From assembly GCA_964215915.1 (NCBI GenBank), contig CAXPEB010000066.1, positions 38,915 to 102,914 on the forward strand: DNA of 64,000 nt, in the 5' to 3' direction. Source of the stretch: UBA8524 sp964215915 (GTDB lineage Bacteria; Bacteroidota; Bacteroidia; UBA8524). The notes under the pieces are model-generated. The model was not told the DNA's origin. It saw only the letters and a program-made list of their open reading frames with translations, and did no database searches. The translations under genes and the position numbers were made by a program. Shown here in pieces: positions 1 through 8,500 of this stretch (position 1 is the first letter of the stretch; every line of letters begins with the position of its first letter).

Positions 1-146
1 CACAGGAACACCTGGTGGAGGAAGTGCTGCAGTTGCTGAAAAAAACGGAAGATGCCCGGGCTTTGTCCGAGCATATTCGCCGCCTGGCTATTCCCGATGC
101 GGCCGCCCGGATTGTTGAGGAGCTAAAAAAACTAACCGATGCGTGA
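1..146 (+). CDS. murG: MurG, 3' end only (undecaprenyl-PP-MurNAc-pentapeptide GlcNAc transferase)
   Basis: The reading frame entering from the left edge runs without a stop to TGA at 144-146 and gives the last 47 or so residues of a protein ending RIVEELKKLTDA. The pattern (a helix, then LAIPDAAARIVEEL near the end) fits the MurG C-terminus. MurG adds GlcNAc to lipid I at the inner face of the membrane, and in dcw clusters it lies directly upstream of murC, as here. The stop overlaps the murC start by eight bases (ATGCGTGA), which suggests translational coupling. Most of the gene is outside the window, so the call rests on the tail and on gene order. Confidence 0.75.
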   Translation, partial: QEHLVEEVLQLLKKTEDARALSEHIRRLAIPDAAARIVEELKKLTDA

Positions 147-1512
147 GTCCTTTTCCCATAGCGCCATCTATTTTCTGGGTATCGGGGGTATCGGTATGAG
201 TGCACTCGCCAGGTATTTTCAGGCCCTGGGATATACGGTGGCGGGGTACGACAAAACGCCGTCTCCACTTACCCGTGAGTTGGAGGAGTCGGGAATTGAA
301 ATCGTATACCGCGAAGAGGTAGAAGCCCTGCCTGCAGCAATACGTGATCTTGATCCGGATAAAGTACTCTGGGTCTATACGCCTGCGGTGCCTGCTGCAA
401 TGAAACAGCTTGCCTGGTTGCGGGAGCAAGGAATAATGCCCGTTAAAAGAGCCAGGTTGCTGGGTATGGTTACCCAAGGGCGTTATGCCCTGGCAGTAGC
501 CGGTACCCACGGTAAAACCACAACCAGCGCTCTGCTGGCACACCTGCTCAGGGCAGCGGGGAAAGACTGTACCGCATTTTTGGGGGGCATTTCCGTAAAC
601 TATGGTACCAACTACCTGGAAGCTACCGATGTGGAAGACGCCCCGGTAGTGGTGGAAGCCGATGAATTCGACCGTTCCTTTTTACAGCTTCGGCCCAATT
701 GTGCGATTGTGACCTCGGTGGACGCAGATCACCTGGACATTTACGGAGGAGCTGAAAGCTTCCGGCAGGGTTTTGAAGATTTTGTTACGTTGTTGCCTGA
801 GGAAGGACTGTTATTGCAGCGCAAAGGACTGAATCTGGTCACCGGCGCCACGCAGTATACATACGCTGCCGGAGAAGAAGCCGATTATGCCGCACTCAAT
901 ATTCGTATTGGCGACGGTGCCTATCTCTGGGACCTGAAAACTCCCGATGGCACGCTTCATGACCTGCGTCTGGGTTTGCCCGGAAGGCACAATATGGAGA
1001 ATGCCGTAGCGGCTTCTGCCCTGGCATTGTATCGGGGGGTGAAGGAAGAGGAACTTCGGGCCGGACTGGCTTCATTCCTCGGAGTAAAACGACGCTTTGA
1101 AAAGATTGTGGAGCGCCCGGATTGTGTGTATATCGATGACTATGCCCATCATCCCAGGGAGCTCAGTGCCTGTATCGAAAGTGTGCGGGAACTTTATCCC
1201 GGTAAAAAGATCACCGGAATATTTCAGCCGCACCTGTATTCCCGTACCCGTGATTTTATGGATGACTTTGCCAGGAGCCTGAGCCTGCTGGATGTTTGTG
1301 TATTGATGGATATCTACCCGGCCAGAGAACTGCCCGTTGAGGGAGTCAGTTCTGCAGCGTTACTGAAAAGAATTACCTGTGCCGAAAAAGAGCTGTTGTC
1401 TGCGGAAGCGATACCCGCGTGGGTGCGCAGAGAGCAGCCGGAGCTTTTACTTACTCTGGGTGCCGGCGATATTGATCGACTGGTGCCGCAACTCAGGGAG
1501 GTGTTGGTATGA
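139..1512 (+). CDS. murC: UDP-N-acetylmuramate--L-alanine ligase MurC
   Basis: This cytosolic Mur ligase adds L-alanine to UDP-MurNAc in an ATP-dependent step, the first amino acid of the peptidoglycan stem peptide. The 457-residue length is normal for the family. Visible motifs are the N-terminal nucleotide-sugar loop GIGGIGMS (about residues 14-21), the ATP-binding loop GTHGKTTT (about 121-128), the Mur-ligase NMENAVAA segment, and YAHHPRE in the C-terminal domain. The ATG at 139 lies inside the end of murG, and the stop overlaps the next start (ATGA at 1509-1512). It is therefore part of a tightly coupled dcw operon with murG, ftsQ, ftsA and ftsZ. Confidence 0.97.
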   Translation: MRESFSHSAIYFLGIGGIGMSALARYFQALGYTVAGYDKTPSPLTRELEESGIEIVYREEVEALPAAIRDLDPDKVLWVYTPAVPAAMKQLAWLREQGIMPVKRARLLGMVTQGRYALAVAGTHGKTTTSALLAHLLRAAGKDCTAFLGGISVNYGTNYLEATDVEDAPVVVEADEFDRSFLQLRPNCAIVTSVDADHLDIYGGAESFRQGFEDFVTLLPEEGLLLQRKGLNLVTGATQYTYAAGEEADYAALNIRIGDGAYLWDLKTPDGTLHDLRLGLPGRHNMENAVAASALALYRGVKEEELRAGLASFLGVKRRFEKIVERPDCVYIDDYAHHPRELSACIESVRELYPGKKITGIFQPHLYSRTRDFMDDFARSLSLLDVCVLMDIYPARELPVEGVSSAALLKRITCAEKELLSAEAIPAWVRREQPELLLTLGAGDIDRLVPQLREVLV

Positions 1513-2291
1513 AAATACGCGGCTGGTCATTGATTCGTATCCTGCAGCTGAGCCTGTGGACACTATTGATCCTGGGAATCCTGATCATTTGGGGCTTTGC
1601 CCGTTCGGGTCAGGACAGCATGTTGGTTAGGGAGGTCAGTATCCGCTTCACGCCAAATACCGAAATGGTGTTTACAGACTGGAATGATGTGGCGCTGATG
1701 CTTACAGGCGATGGCAATGTTGCCGCAATGCAGGGCAAACCCGTTTCGTTGTATGATGTAGGGAAGCTGGAACGAACCCTGGAAGAGAGCCCTTATATCC
1801 GTAATGCCGAAGTATACACGGAATTGGATGGGGTGTTGAAGATCGATGTGGAACAACGCAGGCCCATCCTTCGGGTATTCAGGCAAGACAGTAAGGGGTT
1901 TTATGTGGATGAAGAAGGGTGGAAGATGCCCCTGTCACCCCGGTATTCCGCAAGGGTGCCTGTGGTTAGGGGAGCCATTGCCGAAGGGTATGAGGGAAAC
2001 GACAGTATACGCACGGAACAACTGGCCGATGTGTATGGATTGGTTCTTAAGCTGAAGGCAGATGATTTTTGGGACAGGCAGATTGATGAGATCCATATTG
2101 ACAGCAAGGGCGAATATGTATTGATCCCGAAAATCGGGAGTCAGCGTATTCTTTTGGGAGACAGTAAGGACCTGGAAGAAAAGTTATACCGCCTTAAGAT
2201 GTTTTACCGCCATGCCATGAACCGCGTGGGCTGGACGACCTATAGAGTGATTAATTTAAAGTACAGTGGGCAGGTTGTGTGCGAAAAATAG
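1509..2291 (+). CDS. ftsQ: Cell division protein FtsQ
   Basis: Bitopic inner-membrane protein of 260 residues with a short cytoplasmic tail, one transmembrane helix at about residues 10-31, and a periplasmic part. The region from about 40 to 110 fits a POTRA-like segment followed by the FtsQ/DivIB beta domain. FtsQ recruits FtsB/FtsL and later divisome proteins to the septum. Sequence identity among FtsQ proteins is low, so the call depends on topology, length and position between murC and ftsA. The ATG overlaps the murC stop in an ATGA. A gap of 33 bases follows before ftsA. Confidence 0.9.
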   Translation: MKIRGWSLIRILQLSLWTLLILGILIIWGFARSGQDSMLVREVSIRFTPNTEMVFTDWNDVALMLTGDGNVAAMQGKPVSLYDVGKLERTLEESPYIRNAEVYTELDGVLKIDVEQRRPILRVFRQDSKGFYVDEEGWKMPLSPRYSARVPVVRGAIAEGYEGNDSIRTEQLADVYGLVLKLKADDFWDRQIDEIHIDSKGEYVLIPKIGSQRILLGDSKDLEEKLYRLKMFYRHAMNRVGWTTYRVINLKYSGQVVCEK

Positions 2292-2324
2292 CCACATCCA
2301 TGCCGGATAAATCGATATAATTGG

Positions 2325-3644
2325 ATGAGTATGCAGAACTCCAAAATCATAGTCGGACTGGATATAGGCACCACCAAGGTGTGTGCGATCGTTGGTCGTT
2401 ACAACGAATTCGGAAAAGTAGATGTGCTGGGCATGGGAAAAGCCGATTCCCACGGGGTTTCGCGTGGAGTGGTCAGCAATATCAACAAAACCGTGGATGC
2501 CATCCACAAAGCGGTGGAAGAAGCTTCCGAGCGCTCCGGAGTGGATATCAAGACGGTGCATGTAGGGATTGCCGGACAGCATATCCGCAGCCTTCAGCAC
2601 CGTGGTATCATCGCTCGTAGCAATGTGGATAACGAGATTGATGCGGCGGATCTGGCCAAACTGGAGGCCGATATGCATAAGCTGGCCATTGCGCCGGGAG
2701 ATCAGATACTGCATGTATTGCCACAGGAGTATATGGTAGACAATGAGCCGGGGATCAAAGACCCGGTAGGAATGAGTGGGGTAAGGCTGGAAGGAAACTT
2801 CCATGTGATCACGGCATCCATCAATGCAGCACGTAATATATATAAGTGTGTAAGGCTTGCCGGGCTCGAAGTTGCCGACCTCATCCTGGAACCGCTTGCT
2901 TCTTCCGAGGCGGTGCTCAGTCCCGAAGAACTGGAAGCAGGAGTTGCCCTGGTTGACATTGGTGGCGGTACCACAGACATAGCCATCTTCCATGACGGTA
3001 TTATCCGCCATACTGCCGTTATTCCTTATGGAGGTAACGTAATTACCGAAGATATCCGGGAAGGCTGCAATGTAATGCGCGATCATGCAGAACTGCTCAA
3101 ACTGAAATTCGGTTCCGCACTGGCGGAAGAGACCAAACAGAACGAGATTATTTCCATACCGGGGCTACGCGGCCGGGAGCCTAAAGAGATCGGGGTACGC
3201 AACCTGGCCAGGATCATACAGGCCCGTGTCGAAGAAATTTTCGAACTGGTTTATTGTGAGGTTAAGAATAGCGGGCTGGAGAAAAAACTCATCGGGGGCA
3301 TTGTGGTTACCGGTGGCGGGTCACAGCTGAAACACATCACACACCTTATAGAATACATTACCGGACTGGATGCCCGAATCGGTTATCCGAACGAACACCT
3401 GGCCAAAGGAATGGTGGAAGAGGTGAAGAGCCCGATGTATGCCACGGGTATCGGTTTGCTGATCAAAGGACTTAAAACCCAGGATCGCGAAGAGAAAAAA
3501 GCGAACGGAACGGGCCCGCAGACCCAGGCCGAAAAAAGAGAGGCTACCAGCCAACGGCAGCGCCTCGGGTTCCTCAATAACATTAAGAACAAGTTTGAGG
3601 AGTTCATGAAAAACGACGGAGATTTTGAAGATTATAAAAACTAA
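2325..3644 (+). CDS. ftsA: Cell division protein FtsA (actin-like membrane tether of FtsZ)
   Basis: Actin/Hsp70-fold ATPase of 439 residues. Phosphate 1 loop GLDIGTTKVCAIVG lies near residues 11-24. The phosphate 2 loop VDIGGGTTDIAIF lies near 209-221, and the adenosine segment VVTGGGSQLKHI in the second half. The C-terminus, RLGFLNNIKNKFEEFM, is a good amphipathic membrane-targeting helix after a charged linker, as expected for FtsA anchoring FtsZ to the membrane. It starts at ATG 2325, with a second in-frame ATG six bases later. It is followed immediately by ftsZ. Confidence 0.97.
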   Translation: MSMQNSKIIVGLDIGTTKVCAIVGRYNEFGKVDVLGMGKADSHGVSRGVVSNINKTVDAIHKAVEEASERSGVDIKTVHVGIAGQHIRSLQHRGIIARSNVDNEIDAADLAKLEADMHKLAIAPGDQILHVLPQEYMVDNEPGIKDPVGMSGVRLEGNFHVITASINAARNIYKCVRLAGLEVADLILEPLASSEAVLSPEELEAGVALVDIGGGTTDIAIFHDGIIRHTAVIPYGGNVITEDIREGCNVMRDHAELLKLKFGSALAEETKQNEIISIPGLRGREPKEIGVRNLARIIQARVEEIFELVYCEVKNSGLEKKLIGGIVVTGGGSQLKHITHLIEYITGLDARIGYPNEHLAKGMVEEVKSPMYATGIGLLIKGLKTQDREEKKANGTGPQTQAEKREATSQRQRLGFLNNIKNKFEEFMKNDGDFEDYKN

Positions 3645-3656
3645 GTGCCAGATACC

Positions 3657-5069
3657 ATGACGAAAGAGCCGAAATTTATCGTAGACCTTCCCAAAGAACG
3701 TTCGTCGATCATCAAAGTGATCGGTGTGGGAGGAGGAGGCAGCAATGCCGTCAATCACATGTTCCGTCAGGGTATTGCCGGCGTGGATTTTTTTGTCTGC
3801 AATACCGACTCACAGGCATTGGAACTGAGTCCGGTGCCCAATAAAATTGCAATAGGAAATCACCTTACAGAAGGACTCGGTGCCGGACAGGAACCGGAGA
3901 TCGGGAAAAAGGCGGCACTGGAAAGTATCGAAGACATCATCGATCGTCTCGGGGTAAATACCAAAATGCTCTTTGTAACGGCTGGCCTCGGAGGGGGTAC
4001 CGGAACCGGTGCTGCTCCTGTTATTGCAGCTACAGCCAAAGAGTTGGGGATTCTTACCGTGGCGATCATCACTACTCCTTTCCGTTTTGAAGGAAAGAAA
4101 AAGACCGAGCAGGCTCAGCGCGGATTGGAAGAGATCCGTCGTTGTGTGGATGCGCTTCTGGTTATCTCCAATGATAAGCTGATCGAGATGTACGGGAATC
4201 TGTCGCTGAGTAATGCCTTTTCTCATGCCGATAATGTCCTGACCATTGCCGCCAAAGGTATTGCGGAGATCATTACCCTGAAGGGAATTATGAACGTGGA
4301 CTTTGCCGACGTAAAGACGGCCATGACGGATAGCGGAGTAGCCATTATGGGGAACGGAGTGGCCGAAGGAGAGAACAGGGCTATTGATGCTGCCCGCACT
4401 GCGTTGGAGTCTCCCTTACTGGATGAAAACCGTATCCGTGGCGCTAAGAATATCCTGCTAAATATTACGTATGGCACCGAAGAGATTTTGATGGAGGAAG
4501 CTGCTTCCATCAATGAATTCTTCCAGGACCAGGCCGGCATGACTGCCAACCTCAAATGGGGTTATTGCAAGGATGAGAATCTGGGAAAGAAACTTTCCGT
4601 TACGATCATAGCTACCGGTTTCGAATCTAAGGAGAATACACTGCGTCAGCAGGAGGAGAGTAAAGTACGTATCAATCTCGAGACTTCTGAAAAGGAGGAG
4701 AAGAGTGAAACTGCAACCGGTACGGAAAAAACCGGCGATTTGTTCACCGGAGCGGAAGAAAAACAGCCTGTAGCCGAAGAGCAAGCGGATGCCGTTGAAG
4801 CCGCGAGTCAGGAGGATATGGATGCGGAACGAATTCGGCGGATCAAGGAAAGAATGCAGCAGTTGCGCAATTTGAGCAACACCTACAATTCTCCCAATGG
4901 GGTGGATGAGTTGCACGATGAACCTGCCTATATGCGAAGGAAGGTGGATTTTGAGGAAGTCAAGCCATCTTCTGAAAACAGTATCTCACGCTATTCCCTT
5001 TTTGAAGACGAAGAGAAAAAACCCGAAATTCGGAAGAACAACAGTTTCCTGCATGACAATGTAGACTGA
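3657..5069 (+). CDS. ftsZ: Cell division protein FtsZ
   Basis: Tubulin-like GTPase that forms the Z ring. The N-terminal GTP-binding segment GVGGGGSNAVNHM is near residues 23-35 and the tubulin signature GGGTGTGAAPV near 111-121. The catalytic T7-type loop region VDFADVKTAM is also clear. A long acidic linker (about 330-410) leads to a C-terminal tail with PAYMRRKV, a form seen in Bacteroidota FtsZ. I place the start at ATG 3657 because it precedes the conserved core directly; an in-frame GTG at 3645, touching the ftsA stop, would add four residues. A hairpin terminator 25 bases downstream ends the dcw transcript. Confidence 0.97.
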   Translation: MTKEPKFIVDLPKERSSIIKVIGVGGGGSNAVNHMFRQGIAGVDFFVCNTDSQALELSPVPNKIAIGNHLTEGLGAGQEPEIGKKAALESIEDIIDRLGVNTKMLFVTAGLGGGTGTGAAPVIAATAKELGILTVAIITTPFRFEGKKKTEQAQRGLEEIRRCVDALLVISNDKLIEMYGNLSLSNAFSHADNVLTIAAKGIAEIITLKGIMNVDFADVKTAMTDSGVAIMGNGVAEGENRAIDAARTALESPLLDENRIRGAKNILLNITYGTEEILMEEAASINEFFQDQAGMTANLKWGYCKDENLGKKLSVTIIATGFESKENTLRQQEESKVRINLETSEKEEKSETATGTEKTGDLFTGAEEKQPVAEEQADAVEAASQEDMDAERIRRIKERMQQLRNLSNTYNSPNGVDELHDEPAYMRRKVDFEEVKPSSENSISRYSLFEDEEKKPEIRKNNSFLHDNVD

Positions 5070-5093
5070 TCCGAAATCCCGTAGAATTTATTG

Positions 5094-5127
5094 AAAGCCG
5101 CGTCCCTAAAGGGATGTGGCTTTTTTT
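5094..5127 (+). terminator. Rho-independent terminator after ftsZ
   Basis: AAAGCCGCGTCCC, loop TAAA, GGGATGTGGCTTT: a 13-bp stem with two G-U pairs that runs into a T tract. It lies 25 bases past the ftsZ stop and separates the division genes from the surface-protein region. Confidence 0.85.
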
Positions 5128-5500
5128 ATGATCCGGAGAAATGGACGGAAAACGGCCCTTTTATCAGCTTTTTCGCCATGAAGAAAAGTCCGGGATTTTG
5201 TAAAAAGCTGATAATCAGAGGTGATTTTCTGAGTGGTGGATTTCGGTTGGTAAACGGAACGCGCAAAATATCAGCTAGTTGTGCGTTTTATCGACGAATG
5301 AGTACGGGCCCTCATAGAATATATTTGACATATAGTTAAGAGTAATTATAACTTCGGGTAATACTAAATCTTTGTACAAGCCAGAAGTACAGTAAAGATA
5401 AGGGTTCAGGGGAAAGGCTATTAGCCATTAATGGGAAAGGTCTACGTGTGCCTCTGTAGGGGAGATACGGCTTGTCTAGAAGCGAATACAAAGCGTATAA
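5128..5500 (+). other. Intergenic region with the leader of the first surface-protein gene
   Basis: There is no convincing gene here. The first part is AT-rich filler. A promoter candidate lies at 5324-5356 and implies an untranslated leader of about 135 bases. The leader contains short self-complementary stretches (GGCTATTAGCC near 5416, CCTCTGTAGGGG near 5452), but I cannot assign it to a known riboswitch. Confidence 0.5.
5324..5356 (+). promoter_or_regulatory. Promoter candidate for the first surface-protein gene
   Basis: TTTG at 5324-5327, a 21-base spacer, then TAACTTCG at 5349-5356, which is one mismatch from the Bacteroidota TAnnTTTG element. The same stretch also reads TTGACA-N16-TATAAC, close to a classical sigma-70 promoter. 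It lies about 145 bases upstream of the start codon. Confidence 0.5.
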
Positions 5501-8500
5501 ATGATAATTAACTTAGAAATGGAAAGAAGACTACTTAGTTTTTGGCAAATCACCCGACGGCGATTTAAAGTGCCTCTAACCTTTATGGTTTTGATGGCCT
5601 TTGGTTACGCGGTGAATGCGCAGAGTTATTGCACGCCGACTGTAACCAACCAGGCCTATTATTACATGGGCATCGTCCAATTTAACATGGGAGCCATATC
5701 CAACAATACTGGCCAGCCCAACCCTAACACGTATTACAATGATTACTCAGGTACCTTCTCCGCAGCCTTCCAGGCAGGGGATTATGTGAGTTATTCGGTT
5801 TTGATGGGGCAGAGTAATAATACCCAGGTTACCATATATATAGATTGGAACCAGGACAGGGTGTTTTCGCAATCGGAGCTGATGAGTAATACCGGCTCGG
5901 TGAATGCGAGCAACTGGTATAATGGAGGGTTCCAATTACCGGCCAGCCAGCGTGAAGGTGTTTACCGCATGCGTGTGGTAGGTGATTACGGAAGTGCCCC
6001 GGCCAATAGCCCCTGTCACCTGAATTATACAGGTGAAGTGGAGGACTATACGTTTGTAGTAAGATCTAATAGTCTGGATGTGGTGGCAAATGACGCTCCT
6101 TTAAAACTGGAGATGGGTTCTAATATAATTACCACTGCCATTGGTAATGTTAGCCCTTCCACGACTGTAACCAGCTGTGAGATCGGGTACCGGTTGGACA
6201 ACGGAACTGTAACCACGCAAAATATCAGCGGGGTGAATCTGAGTCCGCTGACAGCTACACCGGTTAACTTTTCGACTCCTTTGAATATTTCCACTCCGGG
6301 AGTCTATACGCTGAAAATCTGGGCTAGAAACCCGAATGGTACCGGTGCAGGTATTGATGACAATGACACGATTTACCGCACCCTTGATGTATGTTATTCT
6401 CTTTCCGGAAATTATACCATCAATCCTTCCGGAAGCGGACCCACAAACTTTACCAGTTTTGCAGCAGCCATAGCAAAGTTGCATACTTGCGGAGTGAGCG
6501 GACCGGTTCGCTTTACGGTATCTCCGGGTACTTATAATGAACAACTGGAGATCAATTCCATTGACGGAGCATCGGCCAGCAATCCGGTTATTTTTGATGG
6601 AGTAAATGCTGCCAGCCGAACGCTTTCTTACAATTCTACCGATGCCAATAACCGTCATGTGATCCGTTTCAATGGAGCTAGTTTCGTTGAATTCCGTAAC
6701 CTGACCATTAACGCAACCGGTTCTTCATACGGATGGGCGGTGCACATGTATTCCAATACCCATAACATCCGTTTGGCTAAAAATATAATCCGTACCTGGG
6801 ATTACAATACCACTACCGGATCAACCAACTTTATCCCCGTGGTTTTAGCAAACTCTGCTACGAGCTATACATTTGGTTTGCAGAACACCTACGATATCGA
6901 AATCGATAGCAATACCATCCAGGGTGGGTACATCGGTGTATCCTGTTATGGATCAGGATCCAACTCCGGTGTATACGAGGTTAAAGTTCGGAATAACCGC
7001 ATTGAGAACTTCTACTACTTCGGTACTTACATGGGGAATTGTGCTAACATGCAAGTTGAGCACAACAGGATTTCTCAGCGAACCAGCACAACTACCGGAG
7101 GATACGGTATTTATATGTCGGGTGTTTATGCTTCCGGCTCCTACCAGACCCGCGTTGTAGAGAACATCATTGAACGTAGCTACCAATACGGAATTTACCT
7201 GAATAGTGTAGACAACAATTCGCTGCGCGGACTGGTTGCCAATAACATTACCGGACAAGGGCTGATCAATGTGAATGCTTACGGTATCTATTCCGGGAAC
7301 TCTGATAATATTGATTACTGGCATAATACCATTCTTAACCCATCGGCTACGACAAATACCGATGCTGCAGCACTGTTCCTGAATAACTCTTCGGGTTCCG
7401 ACGTTCGGAACAATATATTCTATGCCAACTCGGTTGGTGCAACGGCTTATGCCCTGCATGTGAGCAACGCGTCACAGATTTCCGTACTCGATTACAATAA
7501 CTACTATAAGGTTGGTGCGGATAAGTCTTCTCCTATCATCAAAATTGAGAATGACCTTTTTTCAGCCAATGACCTGAAAGGCGGTGGCGGTTTTAATACC
7601 AATAGTGTGAGCGAAGCCCCGCTCTTCCTTTCGCAAACCGATTACCACCTGTCGTCTATTGCCGCATCTCCTTTTGGAGAAGGCAGCCTCGGGCTTACCA
7701 AGGATGTAGATGGCAATGCACGTTGTAGCCTGTTCCCGACAATCGGTGCGGATGAGTCTACCTTTATCTCAGCCAATAATCCACAGATCTTTGTGGATGA
7801 CACGGTGTTTGTGGATGCTCCTACCCGGTTCTTTAATTCTGCCGCTCCCGGCGAACCAAAGAAACACAGCTGGGATGTAAATAATGGTGCCGCAACCTTC
7901 AGTACCCTGCATATTACGTATACCTTTAATCAAGCCGGTACGTATGCAGTGAAACTGGAAACAGAATCCTGCCAGGGTGTGGCCACTGATACCAAACAAG
8001 TAATTGCGGTAGTTCCGGTTGTTCCTCCTGTTTCCGACTTTATTTCCAGTGCCAACAATGTTGACCAGGGTTACACTCTGAATCTGGTTGATCAGAGTAC
8101 AGGCGGACCATCTTCCTGGGTATGGACGATTACTCCGGCCGCCGGTGTGCAGTTTACAAACGGAAACACCGTACAGAACCCCGAAGTGGTATTTACGGAA
8201 ACCGGTAGCTATGAAGTTTGTCTGACTGCTTCCAACAGTGCCGGACAAGGAAACCAGATTTGTAAAACCGATTACATCCAGGTTACCGAAGCCAACAATA
8301 TGTGCGCATCTAACAAGGTGAGCAAAACCTCTTCAGGTAAATTGTTTGACGCGGGCGGACGCTTCGGCGATTATTCAAACGGATCCAACTGCGGATTCCT
8401 GATCGATCCTTGTGCAAGCTCCGTTACTCTGAGCTTTACCAGCTTCAATGTTGACCTCGGTGATTACCTGCGTGTTTATGACGGAAGCGATGCAAACGGG

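Noticed and set aside
5091..5339. 82-codon open frame after ftsZ
   Set aside because: It needs a TTG start, lies across the terminator and has no recognisable protein features.
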